A stretch of 64,000 nt of DNA, taken from NCBI RefSeq assembly GCF_015670405.1, contig NZ_JADPBQ010000001.1, forward strand, positions 157,594 through 221,593. The letters are read 5' to 3'. Positions within the stretch are counted from its first letter, which is position 1; each line of letters starts with the position of its first letter. Under the pieces are notes generated by a model. The model made no database searches. It was not told where the DNA came from and worked only from the letters and a program-made list of their open reading frames with translations. This stretch comes from Clostridium sp. 1001271B_151109_B4 (GTDB lineage: Bacteria; Bacillota; Clostridia; Clostridiales; Clostridiaceae). This document shows positions 45,293-55,448 of this stretch, one piece after another. The position numbers were made by a program, and so were the translations under genes.

Positions 45293-47173
45293 CTATTTCA
45301 TTAATTTACAGATGTCGTTAGTAAATTCAACTGGATCTGATATGCTTAATCCTTCAATTAATAATGCTTGATTATATAAAATATTAGTATATAAATTCAA
45401 TTTATCTTTATCATTTTCATAGGCATCCTTTAATGCTTTAAAAACTTCATGATTAGCATTTACTTCAAGTACCTTATCTGCTTTTACACCTTGTGCATTA
45501 GGCATTTGATTTAATACCTTTTCCATTTCAATTGATAAATCTCCTTCATTTGATAAGCAAACAGGATGATTCTTTAATCTCTTAGAAATTTTAACAGCAC
45601 TAATCTTTCCATTTAAAATATCTTTCATTGAATCAAATAATGCTTTGTTTTCTGCATCATTTTCCTCTTCTTTTATTTCTGCATCATTATTTTCAATACC
45701 TAAATCACTGCTTGATACTGATTTAAATTCTTTATCTTTATACTTCATAAGCATTTTAATAGCAAATTCATCAATATCATCAGTAAAGTATAATATTTCA
45801 TATCCTTTATCAAGTAATAATTCTGTTTGAGGAAGTTTTTCTATTCTATCAATAGATTCTCCAGCAGCATAATAAATATACTTTTGGTCATCAGACATTC
45901 TTGTTACATATTCATCTAAAGTAGTCATCTTCTTTTCTTTTGATGAATAGAACATTAGTAAGTCTTGAAGAACATCTTTTTCTGCACCAAAGTTATCATA
46001 CACACCAAACTTAAGTGTTCTTCCAAAAGCATTATAGAACTTTTCATAGCTTTCTCTATCATTTCTAAGCATTTTTTCAAGTTCGCTTTTTATTTTATTT
46101 TTTATATTTTTTGCAATAAATCTTAATTGTCTATCATGTTGTAATATTTCTCTTGAAATATTTAATGATAAATCTTCAGAGTCAACTATACCTTTTACAA
46201 ATCCAAAGTAGTCAGGTAATAAATCAGAACATTTATTCATGATCATTACTCCATTAGAATAAAGCTCTAACCCCTTTTCATAGTCCTTTGTATAAAAATC
46301 ATAAGGCATATTTTCAGGAATATATAAAATTGCATTATAGCTAACTGTTCCATCAACACTTAAATGAATATGTTTTAAAGGTTTATCGAAGCCATAGTGT
46401 TTTTCTTTATAGAAGTTATCATAGTCTTCTGTAGTAAGTTCATTTTTGTTTTTTCTCCAAATAGGAACCATGCTATTTACTACTTTTTCTTCTATAATAT
46501 CTTCATATTCGTTTTCTGAACCTTCTTTAAGTTTTCTTTCAGTTATATCCATTTTAATTGGATAACGAATAAAGTCAGAGTATTTCTTAATTAATGATCT
46601 AATCTTATATTCTTCTAAATATTCATCAAAATTTTCATCTTCACTATTTTCTTTTACATGTAAAATTATATCTGTACCAATAGAATCTTTAGAACATGGT
46701 TCTATTGTATATCCATCAACACCACATGATTCCCATTTATACGCTTCATTGCTTCCATATGCTTTACTTATAACAGTAACCTTATCTGCAATTAAGAAAG
46801 ATGAATAGAATCCTACACCAAATTGTCCTATGATATCATAACCATCTTTAATTTCATTTTCTTTTTTAAATTTTAAGGAACCACTTTTAGCTATAACCCC
46901 TAAGTTATCATCAAGATCTTCCTTAGTCATACCTATACCAGTATCACTAATTTTTATTGTTCTTGAATCCTTATCAAGAGTTACTTTGATGAAATAATTA
47001 TCTTTGTCAAAGCTTATATTTTCATCTACTAGCGCTTTGTAATATATTTTGTCAATTGCATCACTTGCATTTGATATTAGCTCCCTTAAGAAGATCTCTC
47101 TATGAGTGTAAATTGAATTAATCATCAAATCTAATAATCTTTTAGACTCTGCTTTAAATTGTTTTGTTTCCAT
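45293..47173 (-). CDS. htpG: Molecular chaperone HtpG (Hsp90)
   Basis: HtpG is the bacterial Hsp90, an ATP-driven dimeric chaperone. The 626-residue product has the ATP-binding N-domain with [12 protein letters not shown] near 35, DTGIGMT near 79 and GQFGVGFYS near 118. The middle domain holds [13 protein letters not shown] near 338, and a C-terminal dimerisation domain follows. AAAGGAGAG lies 6 bases before the ATG. A perfect CIRCE element and a promoter upstream show control by the repressor HrcA, whereas B. subtilis htpG is not a CIRCE gene. It is monocistronic. Confidence 0.96.
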   Translation of the reverse strand: METKQFKAESKRLLDLMINSIYTHREIFLRELISNASDAIDKIYYKALVDENISFDKDNYFIKVTLDKDSRTIKISDTGIGMTKEDLDDNLGVIAKSGSLKFKKENEIKDGYDIIGQFGVGFYSSFLIADKVTVISKAYGSNEAYKWESCGVDGYTIEPCSKDSIGTDIILHVKENSEDENFDEYLEEYKIRSLIKKYSDFIRYPIKMDITERKLKEGSENEYEDIIEEKVVNSMVPIWRKNKNELTTEDYDNFYKEKHYGFDKPLKHIHLSVDGTVSYNAILYIPENMPYDFYTKDYEKGLELYSNGVMIMNKCSDLLPDYFGFVKGIVDSEDLSLNISREILQHDRQLRFIAKNIKNKIKSELEKMLRNDRESYEKFYNAFGRTLKFGVYDNFGAEKDVLQDLLMFYSSKEKKMTTLDEYVTRMSDDQKYIYYAAGESIDRIEKLPQTELLLDKGYEILYFTDDIDEFAIKMLMKYKDKEFKSVSSSDLGIENNDAEIKEEENDAENKALFDSMKDILNGKISAVKISKRLKNHPVCLSNEGDLSIEMEKVLNQMPNAQGVKADKVLEVNANHEVFKALKDAYENDKDKLNLYTNILYNQALLIEGLSISDPVEFTNDICKLMK

Positions 47174-47207
47174 AAAACTCTCTCCTTTTTAATCTCATAA
47201 GTTATTG

Positions 47208-47234
47208 TTAGCACTCTATAACGTTGAGTGCTAA
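47208..47234. promoter_or_regulatory. CIRCE element (HrcA operator) upstream of htpG
   Basis: TTAGCACTC, nine spacer bases (TATAACGTT) and GAGTGCTAA match the CIRCE consensus at all 18 arm positions. It lies between the -10 box and the htpG start, 35 bases upstream of the ATG, where HrcA would block transcription until heat or misfolded protein inactivates it. Confidence 0.95.
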
Positions 47235-47247
47235 TACTATAATATTT

Positions 47248-47275
47248 ATTTTACTACTTTAATTTTTATTGTCAA
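47248..47275 (-). promoter_or_regulatory. Sigma-A-type promoter of htpG
   Basis: On the minus strand TTGACA (47275-47270) and TAAAAT (47253-47248) are separated by 16 bases. The CIRCE element starts 13 bases downstream of the -10 box. Confidence 0.8.
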
Positions 47276-47376
47276 TATTATTAATAAACTATTTACAAAA
47301 AAGTAAATACATTGATAATAGTTTATTAATATAAATAATATACTTTAATATATTATTTATATTTGGAGGAATTATT

Positions 47377-47781
47377 ACGGATAAAAGCTATTTAAAAACA
47401 AATAGTATTACATGTGTATTAGAGAAAAAATGGATTATAGTTTCTGTGTATTTAATACCAATACTTTTACTTTTTCACTCTAAGTTATGTTATATTAACT
47501 GGCTCTATCCAATAATTATTTATTATTTAAATTATAATAAGAAATATATTGAGTATTACTGTAAAAAAGCATTTATATTGCAATTCATTTATTTTATACT
47601 CAGTATTTTTTCTATAGTATTAATAAAACATTTAACTAATTATGCTTTAAGAATTCCATATCCTATTTATACACTAAAATTAATTAGTACATTTATGCCA
47701 CCAATTGTATTTATTAATACAGCAATATTTGTAATTTTATCATTTTCATATGTAATTAATGCATGTGCTGATGAGCATTAA
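47377..47781 (+). CDS. Integral membrane protein with probable ACG start
   Basis: This protein of unknown function has three to four hydrophobic helices and a DEH end. The frame is open from ACG at 47377, which stands 7 bases after GGAGG, where a start codon is expected. The first standard codon in frame is GTG at 47446 (111 residues), with no ribosome binding site. From ACG it would be 134 residues, with TDKSYLKTNSITCVLEKKW before the first helix. Either the ancestral ATG mutated to ACG, which weakens or abolishes expression, or ACG/ATT is used. I see no family match. A bidirectional terminator follows. Confidence 0.55.
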   Translation, partial: TDKSYLKTNSITCVLEKKWIIVSVYLIPILLLFHSKLCYINWLYPIIIYYLNYNKKYIEYYCKKAFILQFIYFILSIFSIVLIKHLTNYALRIPYPIYTLKLISTFMPPIVFINTAIFVILSFSYVINACADEH

Positions 47782-47792
47782 TTAAAAATAAA

Positions 47793-47842
47793 AGCTACAT
47801 AAAGTATAAATTATCTATAATCTATTTATACTTTGTGTAGCT
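47793..47842. terminator. Bidirectional terminator
   Basis: AGCTACATAAAGTATAAA pairs with TTTATACTTTGTGTAGCT (one G-T or mismatch) around 14 bases. It lies between the membrane protein gene and the GH13 gene, which converge. Confidence 0.8.
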
Positions 47843-47850
47843 ATAACTTG

Positions 47851-49200
47851 TTATTCTTCCTTTAATATTTTACTACTAAATGCTGGTATAGAAATGCTTA
47901 ATTTATGATTATCAACATTTAATTTTTCACTTTTATCTAATAAATTAGTTAAAGTTACATTATTGAATGGAAGATTTAAGTCTAATCTTTCTTCCTTATC
48001 ATCAAGATTTAAGGCAACTAAAATCCATTTATTATTATATCCTCGGCCAAAAACAAATTGTTTATTTTTAACTAAGAGTTCTTTATAACATCCTTGTGTT
48101 AACTCTATATTGTCTACTCTAATAGATATTAAATTAGAAATAAATTTTTCAATGCTTTTTGCAGTATTATTGTTTTCAAAATCCTCTAAAAATAATTCTG
48201 GCCTTAGGTTTAAATCAGTTACTTTTCTATCACCTTCTATTGCCCATTCACTTCCATAGTAAATTGATGGTATTCCTGGAATGGTAAATAGAATTGTGTA
48301 TATATTTCTTAAATAATCTTTTGTATTAACCATTGAAGCAATTCTATTTACATCATGATTATCAACAAAATTATATAAATCTATATTTTTATAAATACCA
48401 TAATCACCAAATTCTCTATTTAGAGAATACGCAATTTCAAAATAATTCTTTTCATTGTGGCCTGAATATAAGCCTTTATATAGCTCATAATTAGTTGCTG
48501 AGTGCAACATCTCTGGTGAAGCTATGCTATTATAATCACCATGAATCATTTCTCCCATTAACCAAAAATCATTTTTAAATAAAGTTGTTTTTTCTCTAAG
48601 CTCTTTTAAAAATTCTTTAGGTAATAAATATGCAACATCTAATCGTATACCATCTATTTCAAATTCATCTATCCATTTATCAATTACACTGAAAAGATAA
48701 TTTTTAACGTCTTTGTTATTTAAGTTAAGTTTAACTAAATCATAATGTCCCTCCCATCCTTCATAATAGAAGCCATCATTGTAATTACTATTTCCATTAA
48801 AATTAATATTAAACCATGATGCATATGGCGATTGGGCTTTTTTAGCTATAACATCTTTAAATGCCCAAAATTCACGTCCAACGTGATTAAAGACTCCATC
48901 TACAATTACACTAATATTATTATCATGTAATTTTTTTACTAATTGTTGAAAATCCTTATTTGTTCCTAATCGATCATCTATTTTTGAATAATCAATAGTA
49001 TCATATCCGTGGTAGGTAGATTGAAATAATGGTCCAAAGTAAATAGCATTTATTCCTAGTTGAATGAAATGATTTATCCATTTATCATCGATCTTAGATA
49101 ATCCAGCTTTTTTTTCAGTATTTACTTTACTATTTATCACTCCACAAAAGCCTAATGGATATATGTGATAAAACACTGCATTTTTTATTGAATTATTCAT
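47851..49200 (-). CDS. GH13 alpha-amylase-family glycosidase
   Basis: This 449-residue enzyme has the four GH13 motifs: DGVFNHVG near 100, the nucleophile Asp in GIRLDVA near 182, the acid Glu in GEMIHGD near 212, and the Asp in FVDNHDVNR near 278. A C-terminal beta domain follows (about 375-449). There is no signal peptide, so it is cytoplasmic. The lack of extra N-terminal modules and the length suggest a maltodextrin- or cyclodextrin-type hydrolase rather than a starch-degrading secreted amylase. It may act together with the pullulanase at 21308. AGGAG precedes the ATG. Confidence 0.9.
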   Translation of the reverse strand: MNNSIKNAVFYHIYPLGFCGVINSKVNTEKKAGLSKIDDKWINHFIQLGINAIYFGPLFQSTYHGYDTIDYSKIDDRLGTNKDFQQLVKKLHDNNISVIVDGVFNHVGREFWAFKDVIAKKAQSPYASWFNINFNGNSNYNDGFYYEGWEGHYDLVKLNLNNKDVKNYLFSVIDKWIDEFEIDGIRLDVAYLLPKEFLKELREKTTLFKNDFWLMGEMIHGDYNSIASPEMLHSATNYELYKGLYSGHNEKNYFEIAYSLNREFGDYGIYKNIDLYNFVDNHDVNRIASMVNTKDYLRNIYTILFTIPGIPSIYYGSEWAIEGDRKVTDLNLRPELFLEDFENNNTAKSIEKFISNLISIRVDNIELTQGCYKELLVKNKQFVFGRGYNNKWILVALNLDDKEERLDLNLPFNNVTLTNLLDKSEKLNVDNHKLSISIPAFSSKILKEE

Positions 49201-49297
49201 GTTATCTCCTCCTAAATAAAAATATGATCAATCATAATTTAAAATTTATACCATATAATATATAATATCAAAAAACTCATAATATTCTCCTATATAT

Positions 49298-49333
49298 AGC
49301 CTTTCAGTTATTATTATATTAGTCTGAAAGGCT
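49298..49333. other. Orphan hairpin in the gap between the GH13 gene and accA
   Basis: AGCCTTTCAG (49298-49307) and CTGAAAGGCT (49324-49333) form a perfect 10-bp stem around 16 bases, followed by TAATTTT on the plus strand. It belongs to no adjacent gene end. It may be the terminator of an unannotated small RNA or of the GH13 promoter region. Confidence 0.5.
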
Positions 49334-49452
49334 TAATTTTATAAGTATAAAAAAATTTTATTTTAAGTGTATAAAATGAAAAAAATGGCAATAATTATTA
49401 ATGTAAGATACATTTTGTGTATTGAGCTACACATACCTCTGTATAATTACCT

Positions 49453-49500
49453 TAAAAAATAAAGGAACAGGTTAAATCAATAACTTGTTCCTTTATTTTA
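49453..49500 (-). terminator. Terminator of the fab operon
   Basis: AAATAAAGGAACA pairs with TGTTCCTTTATTT around AGTTATTGATTTAACC, followed by a T-run on the minus strand. It overlaps the accA stop codon. Confidence 0.88.
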
Positions 49501-50292
49501 ATAAAACTTTCTATAACGCTCATATCTTTGAGTAATAAGCTGATTTATATCTATAGATTTTAAATCATGAATTTCAGATATTAAACATTTCTTTAAATCA
49601 CTAGCTACAGATTTAATATCAGTTTGAGCTCCTCCAGTAGGTTCATTTATTATTTTTTCAATTATACCTTTAGATAGCAGATCATAAGCAGTTATACCCA
49701 TTACATCTGCAACTTCTTTTGCTTTTGATGAGTCTTTTAATAAAATTGAGGCAAACCCTTCAGGTGATAAGATAGAATAAACTGAATTTTCTAAAGCCCA
49801 TACTCTATCACCACAAGCTAATGCAATTGCACCACCACTTCCACCTTCACCAATAATAATTGAAATAATAGGGGTCTTGATTTGTGAAATTTCGAAAAGA
49901 TTTCTCGCAATAGCTTCTCCTTGACCTCTCTCTTCAGCTTCAACTCCACAGTAAGCCCCAGAAGTATTAATAAAACAAATTACTGGTCTATTGAATTTTT
50001 CTGCTTCCTTTATTAATCTAAGTGCTTTTCTATAACCTTCTGGATAAGGTGATCCAAAATTTCTTTCCATATTTTCCTTTAAGTTTTTACCCTTTTGAAT
50101 TCCTATTATAGTAACAGGAGTATTTTCAAGCTTTCCTATGCCACCAATTATAGCTTTGTCATCTCCATAATATCTATCACCATGTAATTCGAAAAAATTG
50201 TCAAATATTAATTTTATATAGTCCTCTGCATTTGGTCTATCAATCATTCTGGCTATAGATAATCTATCCCAAGCTTTAATTGTTTTTGTCAA
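49498..50292 (-). CDS. accA: Acetyl-CoA carboxylase, carboxyltransferase subunit alpha
   Basis: AccA with AccD transfers the carboxyl group from biotin to acetyl-CoA, giving malonyl-CoA. The 264-residue protein shows the typical [22 protein letters not shown], then [20 protein letters not shown] near 110 and [17 protein letters not shown] near 150. The start is TTG at 50292, behind AGGAGGTGAT. The GTG at 50301 lies inside that site. The first 17 bases overlap the end of accD, so the two subunits are coupled. It is the last gene of the operon. Confidence 0.95.
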   Translation of the reverse strand: MTKTIKAWDRLSIARMIDRPNAEDYIKLIFDNFFELHGDRYYGDDKAIIGGIGKLENTPVTIIGIQKGKNLKENMERNFGSPYPEGYRKALRLIKEAEKFNRPVICFINTSGAYCGVEAEERGQGEAIARNLFEISQIKTPIISIIIGEGGSGGAIALACGDRVWALENSVYSILSPEGFASILLKDSSKAKEVADVMGITAYDLLSKGIIEKIINEPTGGAQTDIKSVASDLKKCLISEIHDLKSIDINQLITQRYERYRKFY

Positions 50293-51154
50293 TAGAATCA
50301 CCTCCTGCTTGATTATGCAACTCTAATAAAAGTGATAAAACATTTTTCATTTCATCTCTTTTTACAATATTATCAACAAATCCCTTTTCTAATAAAAACT
50401 CAGCACTTTGAAAGTCTTCTGGTAATTGCTCTTTAATTGTTCCTTCAATTACTCTTCTTCCTGCAAAGCCTACTAATGCATGTGGTTCAGCTAAAATTAT
50501 ATCTCCTAACATTGCAAAGCTTGCTGTTACACCACCAGTAGTTGGATCTGTTAATACGGTTATATAAAGTAGCCCTGCCTTATTATGTCTAGCAAGAGCT
50601 GCGCTTACTTTTGCCATTTGCATTAATGATAAAATACCTTCTTGCATTCTAGCTCCACCTGAGGCAGTAAAAATTATTATTGGTAAATGTTCTTCAGTAG
50701 CTTTCTCTACGGCTAATGTAATTTTTTCACCAACAACAGTTCCCATGCTTCCCATCATAAAATGAGAATCCATTACGCATAGTACCGATTTGTTACCATT
50801 AATTAAACCTGTACCTGTAATAACAGCTTCCGTAATTCCAGACTCTTCTTTATATTTAGTTATTTTCTTCTCATATCCAGGGAATTTCATAGGATTATTT
50901 GTTTCCATATTTCTATTAAATTCTATAAATGAATCTTGATCACATATCAAGTTAATTCTATCGTAAGCTGATAATCTAAAATAATGATTGCAGTTGTTAC
51001 AGATACAATAATTTTCTTCTAAATTTTTCTTATATAAAATTTTGCCACAATGGTCACATTTAACCCATGCTCCATCAGGTACTATTGGGATATCTTTGTT
51101 ATCAATGAAAGGAACATTTATAACTCCATACTTTTTCTTTTTAAAAATTCTCAT
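50276..51154 (-). CDS. accD: Acetyl-CoA carboxylase, carboxyltransferase subunit beta
   Basis: AccD is the zinc-finger partner of AccA in the carboxyltransferase. In this 292-residue protein the four zinc ligands are C33, C36, C52 and C55 (CDHC and CNNC). The crotonase-fold catalytic region includes [21 protein letters not shown] near 160 and [16 protein letters not shown] near 200. GGTGAT precedes the ATG. It is 12 bases downstream of accC and overlaps accA at its 3' end, matching the 1:1 need for the two subunits. Confidence 0.96.
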   Translation of the reverse strand: MRIFKKKKYGVINVPFIDNKDIPIVPDGAWVKCDHCGKILYKKNLEENYCICNNCNHYFRLSAYDRINLICDQDSFIEFNRNMETNNPMKFPGYEKKITKYKEESGITEAVITGTGLINGNKSVLCVMDSHFMMGSMGTVVGEKITLAVEKATEEHLPIIIFTASGGARMQEGILSLMQMAKVSAALARHNKAGLLYITVLTDPTTGGVTASFAMLGDIILAEPHALVGFAGRRVIEGTIKEQLPEDFQSAEFLLEKGFVDNIVKRDEMKNVLSLLLELHNQAGGDSIDKNN

Positions 51155-51166
51155 AATATCACCAAC

Positions 51167-52510
51167 TTATAGTTTAAATTCCTTGCTTATAAAACTAGTA
51201 TCATAATTTCCTAAGCGAAATAATTCATTATTTAATATACTAATTTGAAAATCTATATTATTATCAACACCATCTATGACAAATTCATCTAATGCTCTTA
51301 GCATTTTTCTTATAGCTTCTTCTCTAGTTTTTCCATGAGCTATAAGCTTAGCGATCATTGAATCATAAGTAGGTGGAATACTATAACCATTGTAAACAGC
51401 AGTATCTACTCTTATGCCATTTCCACCAGGAATATTTAAAAAATTTATTTTACCTGGACATGGAGCAAAACCTTTATTAGGGTTTTCAGCATTAATTCTG
51501 CATTCAATTGCATGACCCTCAATCATAATATCCTCTTGGGATAATTCTAATTCCTTACCATTTGCTATATTTAATTGTTCCTTTACAATATCTACAGAAG
51601 TTATCATTTCTGTAACTGGATGTTCAACTTGTATTCTTGTGTTCATTTCCATAAAATAAAAGTTACCATGCTTATCAAGCAAAAATTCTATAGTCCCTGC
51701 ATTTATATAATTAACTGCTTTTGCTGCATTAATTGCAGCAGTTCCCATTTTCTTTCTTAATTCATCATTTAAAATTATAGATGGTGCTTCTTCAAGAACC
51801 TTTTGATTTCTTCTTTGAATTGTACAATCTCTTTCACCTAAATGAATTACATTTCCGAAAGAGTCAGCTAAAATTTGAAATTCAATATGCCTTGGATTTT
51901 CAATAAATTTTTCCATATAAACAGAATCATCACCAAAATTATTTTTAGCTTCTGTTTTAGCTGTAAAATATGCATTTTCCAATTCAGATTCATTAGGTAC
52001 TATTCTTATTCCTTTACCTCCACCACCTGATGAGGCCTTTATCATTATAGGATATCCTATTTTTTTAGCTTCTATTTTAGCTTCTTCAATATTATTTATA
52101 AGTCCATTACTTCCAGGAATAACTGGAACATTTGCTTTTTTCATTATTTCACGTGCCATTGATTTGTTACCCATTATGTTAATTGTTTCACTGCTAGGGC
52201 CTATGAATTTTATATTACATTCTTCACACATACTTGCAAAACTTGCCTTTTCTGATAAAAAACCAAATCCAGGATGAATGGCATTACAACCAGTAACTAC
52301 GGCAGCACTCAATATATTACTTTCATTAAGATAAGAATCTTTAGATTTTGAAGTTCCAACGCAAATAGCTTCATCTGCAAGTTCTGTATGCATGGCATTT
52401 TTATCAATTTCAGAGTAAATAGCAACAGTTTTTATTCCCACTTCTCTACAAGCCCGAATAATTCTTACAGCGATTTCGCCTCTATTAGCTATTAAAACTT
52501 TTCTAATCAT
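51167..52510 (-). CDS. accC: Biotin carboxylase
   Basis: AccC carboxylates the biotin on AccB with bicarbonate and ATP. The 447-residue enzyme shows IANRGEIAVRIIRACRE at the N-terminus, the ATP-grasp glycine loop KASSGGGGKGIR near 158, ERDCTIQRRNQKVLEEAPS near 227, and EMNTRIQVEHPVTE near 287. Length is typical. GGAGG precedes the ATG by 8 bases. It lies 13 bases after fabZ and 12 bases before accD. Confidence 0.97.
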   Translation of the reverse strand: MIRKVLIANRGEIAVRIIRACREVGIKTVAIYSEIDKNAMHTELADEAICVGTSKSKDSYLNESNILSAAVVTGCNAIHPGFGFLSEKASFASMCEECNIKFIGPSSETINIMGNKSMAREIMKKANVPVIPGSNGLINNIEEAKIEAKKIGYPIMIKASSGGGGKGIRIVPNESELENAYFTAKTEAKNNFGDDSVYMEKFIENPRHIEFQILADSFGNVIHLGERDCTIQRRNQKVLEEAPSIILNDELRKKMGTAAINAAKAVNYINAGTIEFLLDKHGNFYFMEMNTRIQVEHPVTEMITSVDIVKEQLNIANGKELELSQEDIMIEGHAIECRINAENPNKGFAPCPGKINFLNIPGGNGIRVDTAVYNGYSIPPTYDSMIAKLIAHGKTREEAIRKMLRALDEFVIDGVDNNIDFQISILNNELFRLGNYDTSFISKEFKL

Positions 52511-52523
52511 AAAAATACCTCCA

Positions 52524-52940
52524 TTAACCTACCATAAAGGTTAATTCTCCTTCACATACCTTTTTATCATCTACATAAGCTATACCATAGCCAACTCCAG
52601 CTCTACCGCGCAGTTTTGTAAGTTCAACTTCTAATCTTAATGTATCACCTGGTACAACTTTTCTTCTAAATTTAGCTTTATCTATACCAGCAAAATAAGC
52701 AATTTTACCTTTAAATTCATCTTTGCTTAATATTGCTACTGCTCCTGTTTGGGCTAAAGCCTCTATTATTAACACTCCTGGCATTACAGGTTCTATAGGA
52801 AAATGTCCTTGAAAATAATTTTCGTTAGCTGTAACATTTTTGATTGCAACTATTTTATTTCCATCTATATTTATAACCCTGTCTATTAATAGAAAAGGAT
52901 ATCTATGGGGTAATATTTCTTTTATTTCATTAATATCCAT
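52524..52940 (-). CDS. fabZ: 3-hydroxyacyl-ACP dehydratase FabZ
   Basis: FabZ removes water from 3-hydroxyacyl-ACP to give trans-2-enoyl-ACP. The 138-residue hot-dog-fold protein starts with [14 protein letters not shown]. The catalytic His is H46 in GHFP and the catalytic Glu is E60 in LIIEALAQ. No FabM or FabA is encoded in the window, so the route to unsaturated fatty acids is not shown here. AAGGAG lies 10 bases before the ATG. It lies between accB and accC. Confidence 0.96.
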   Translation of the reverse strand: MDINEIKEILPHRYPFLLIDRVINIDGNKIVAIKNVTANENYFQGHFPIEPVMPGVLIIEALAQTGAVAILSKDEFKGKIAYFAGIDKAKFRRKVVPGDTLRLEVELTKLRGRAGVGYGIAYVDDKKVCEGELTFMVG

Positions 52941-52974
52941 AAAAAAATTCTCCTTACTTATTAATGAAGTATTG

Positions 52975-53448
52975 TTAAACTATTTTAAATAGCTCCATTC
53001 CAAACTCTACAATATCTTCATCTTCTCTTAAAACTTCAATTATTTTTCCATCTACTTCAGCAGTTATTTCATTCATTATCTTCATTGCCTCAATAATGCA
53101 CAACACATCTCCCTTTTTTACTGTTGTACCTACTTCAACATATGGTGTTCCGCCTGGAGTTGAAGATGAATAATATGTGCCTACTAAAGGTGATTTTACA
53201 ATTGTTATATTTTCATCAATAATTGGTATATTATCACTTCTATCTGTTATGATTGTGTTATTATCAGTATTATTTATATTTTTACTTAATTCATCTTGTT
53301 GGGAATCATTTAGAGATTCGTTGATACAGTTAGTAGTGTTATTCTTACTTAGTTTTAATTTAATGTCACTATCTTCTAATTCGAAAACTCTTAATGATGA
53401 AGAATCTATTTCCTTTATCAAATCTTTAATTTGGTTATAGTCTAACAA
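52975..53448 (-). CDS. accB: Biotin carboxyl carrier protein
   Basis: AccB carries biotin for AccC and AccAD. The C-terminal biotinyl domain (about 83-157) includes the attachment motif EAMKIMNE with K123 as the biotinylated lysine. The N-terminal helix and a Ser/Asn/Asp-rich linker (about 35-75) are typical but long. The start is TTG at 53448, behind GGAGG. There is no suitable ATG. It begins 6 bases after fabF ends. Confidence 0.94.
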   Translation of the reverse strand: MLDYNQIKDLIKEIDSSSLRVFELEDSDIKLKLSKNNTTNCINESLNDSQQDELSKNINNTDNNTIITDRSDNIPIIDENITIVKSPLVGTYYSSSTPGGTPYVEVGTTVKKGDVLCIIEAMKIMNEITAEVDGKIIEVLREDEDIVEFGMELFKIV

Positions 53449-53454
53449 TTTAAG

Positions 53455-54690
53455 CTACCTCCATTTTTTAAATATAAGAGTTGCATTATGCCCACCAAAT
53501 CCTAATGAATTTGACATAGAATATTCAAGCTCACTTTCTTTACCTTCATTCACTATTAGGTTTATATCACAATCAGGATCAGGATGAACATAATTTATAG
53601 TCGGTGGCACAAAGTTATCTTCTACTGCTTTAATAGAAGCAATAGCTTCTATTGCACCTGCTGCACCTAATAAATGACCAGTCATTGATTTTGTAGAGCT
53701 AACATATGGCTTCATATAGTTATCTCCAAAAGCTTTCTTTATTGCTAATGTTTCTACTTTATCATTGATTTCAGTTGCAGTTCCATGTGCATTAATATAA
53801 GAGATTTTACTAGGTTCAACATCTGCATCTAACATTGCATCTCTCATAGCCCTATAAGCCCCATCACCATCAGTACAAGGTGAAGTTATATGATATGCAT
53901 CACAAGTAGAACCATAGCCAACAATTTCACAATAAATATGTGCGCCTCTTTTTAAAGCACTTTCAAGATCTTCTAATATTAATACTCCTGCACCTTCTCC
54001 CATTACAAATCCACTTCGTTCTGAATCAAAAGGAATAGAAGCTCTATTTCTATCTTCACTTTTACTTAATGCAGTTAATGATTGGAATGAAGAAATACCA
54101 AATTCACAAATTGAAGCTTCTGCTCCACCAGCAAATATAACATCGCAATAGCCATCCTTTATATTTCTATAAGCTTCACCTATACAATGAGTTGCAGATG
54201 CACACGCAGACGTAATACTAAAGCTACTACCAAGTAAGCCAAATTTAATGGCTATTGTTCCAGATGCTATATTTAATATAGACATAGGTATAGTTAATGG
54301 AGAAACTCGATTAGGTCCTTTTGTTACTAAAGTTCTTATTTGAGATTCAAGTGTTGATAGTCCTCCAATTCCAGAACCAAAGAATACACCTATTTTTTCT
54401 CTATTAGCTTCATCAAGATTAATTTTACTATCCTTTAAAGCTTCACTAGCTGCAGCTATTGAAAACTGAGTATATCTATCCATTCTCTTTGATTCTTTTT
54501 TATCCATATATAATGTAGGATCAAAGTTTTTAACTTCTCCTGCCATTTTAACTTTTAAATTTTCATCATTAAATAAAGTAATTTCATCTATACCGTTTTT
54601 AGCTGATTTTATTCCAGCCCAAAAACTCTCTACATCATTTCCAATTGGTGTTACTGCACCAAGCCCTGTTACTACTACTCTTCTTTTCAA
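53455..54690 (-). CDS. fabF: 3-oxoacyl-ACP synthase II
   Basis: FabF elongates acyl-ACP with malonyl-ACP. The catalytic triad is visible: C163 in SACASATHC, H302 in AHGTATEIND and H339 in TGHLLGAAG. It begins RRVVVTGLGAVTPIGND, as usual, and ends SLGFGGHNATLIFKK. At 411 residues it is full length. The start is TTG at 54690, with GGGAGG 7 bases upstream. It lies 14 bases after fabG and is cotranscribed. Confidence 0.97.
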   Translation of the reverse strand: MKRRVVVTGLGAVTPIGNDVESFWAGIKSAKNGIDEITLFNDENLKVKMAGEVKNFDPTLYMDKKESKRMDRYTQFSIAAASEALKDSKINLDEANREKIGVFFGSGIGGLSTLESQIRTLVTKGPNRVSPLTIPMSILNIASGTIAIKFGLLGSSFSITSACASATHCIGEAYRNIKDGYCDVIFAGGAEASICEFGISSFQSLTALSKSEDRNRASIPFDSERSGFVMGEGAGVLILEDLESALKRGAHIYCEIVGYGSTCDAYHITSPCTDGDGAYRAMRDAMLDADVEPSKISYINAHGTATEINDKVETLAIKKAFGDNYMKPYVSSTKSMTGHLLGAAGAIEAIASIKAVEDNFVPPTINYVHPDPDCDINLIVNEGKESELEYSMSNSLGFGGHNATLIFKKWR

Positions 54691-54704
54691 AGTAAAACCT
54701 CCCT

Positions 54705-55448
54705 TTAAGCCATTACCATTCCACCATCAACATTTATTACTTGACCAGTAATATAGTCAGATAAATTTGATGATAAAAATAATACTAAATTAGCAACTTC
54801 TTTAGGATTACCCATTTTTTTCATAGGTATAGTTTTCAATATTTCATCTTTTACTTTATCTGATAAATTTTTTGTCATATCAGTATCAATGTATCCCGGA
54901 GCAACAACATTAACATTTATATTTCTTGAAGCCAGTTCCCTAGCAACTGATTTAGAAAAACCTATTACGCCTGCTTTAGATGCAGCATAATTGCATTGAC
55001 CTGCATTTCCTACAATACCAACAACAGAAGATATATTGATAATCTTTCCATGCTTTTGCTTGATCATTATAGGGGATATTGATTTTGTAGTATTAAATGT
55101 TCCTTTTAAATTTACATCTAAAACACTATTAAAATCTTCATCTTTCATTCTTAATAATAAGCCATCCTTAGTTATTCCAGCATTATTTACTAAAACATCA
55201 ATTGAGCTGAAATGATTTTTAACCTCAGATATAAAGTTATCTACTTCTTCTGATTTACTAACATCACATTTTATAGCAATAGCATCTACCCCTAATTCTT
55301 TGATAGAATTAATTAATGCTTCTATTTCATCATTATAATTTCTATAATTTATAGCAATATTAGCACCATTTTGTGCTAATGTTAGTGCTATTTCTTTACC
55401 GATTCCTCTAGTAGCACCTGTTACTACAATGTTTTTATCTTTTAACAT
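54705..55448 (-). CDS. fabG: 3-oxoacyl-ACP reductase
   Basis: FabG reduces 3-oxoacyl-ACP with NADPH. The 247-residue short-chain dehydrogenase shows the cofactor motif VTGATRGIGKEIA near residue 8, NNAG near 88, and the catalytic Ser-Tyr-Lys in NISSVVGIVG and YAASKAG near 151-157. IDTDMTK near 188 is also typical. Its ATG overlaps the stop of fabD (ATGTTAA), so the two are translationally coupled. Confidence 0.97.
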   Translation of the reverse strand: MLKDKNIVVTGATRGIGKEIALTLAQNGANIAINYRNYNDEIEALINSIKELGVDAIAIKCDVSKSEEVDNFISEVKNHFSSIDVLVNNAGITKDGLLLRMKDEDFNSVLDVNLKGTFNTTKSISPIMIKQKHGKIINISSVVGIVGNAGQCNYAASKAGVIGFSKSVARELASRNINVNVVAPGYIDTDMTKNLSDKVKDEILKTIPMKKMGNPKEVANLVLFLSSNLSDYITGQVINVDGGMVMA

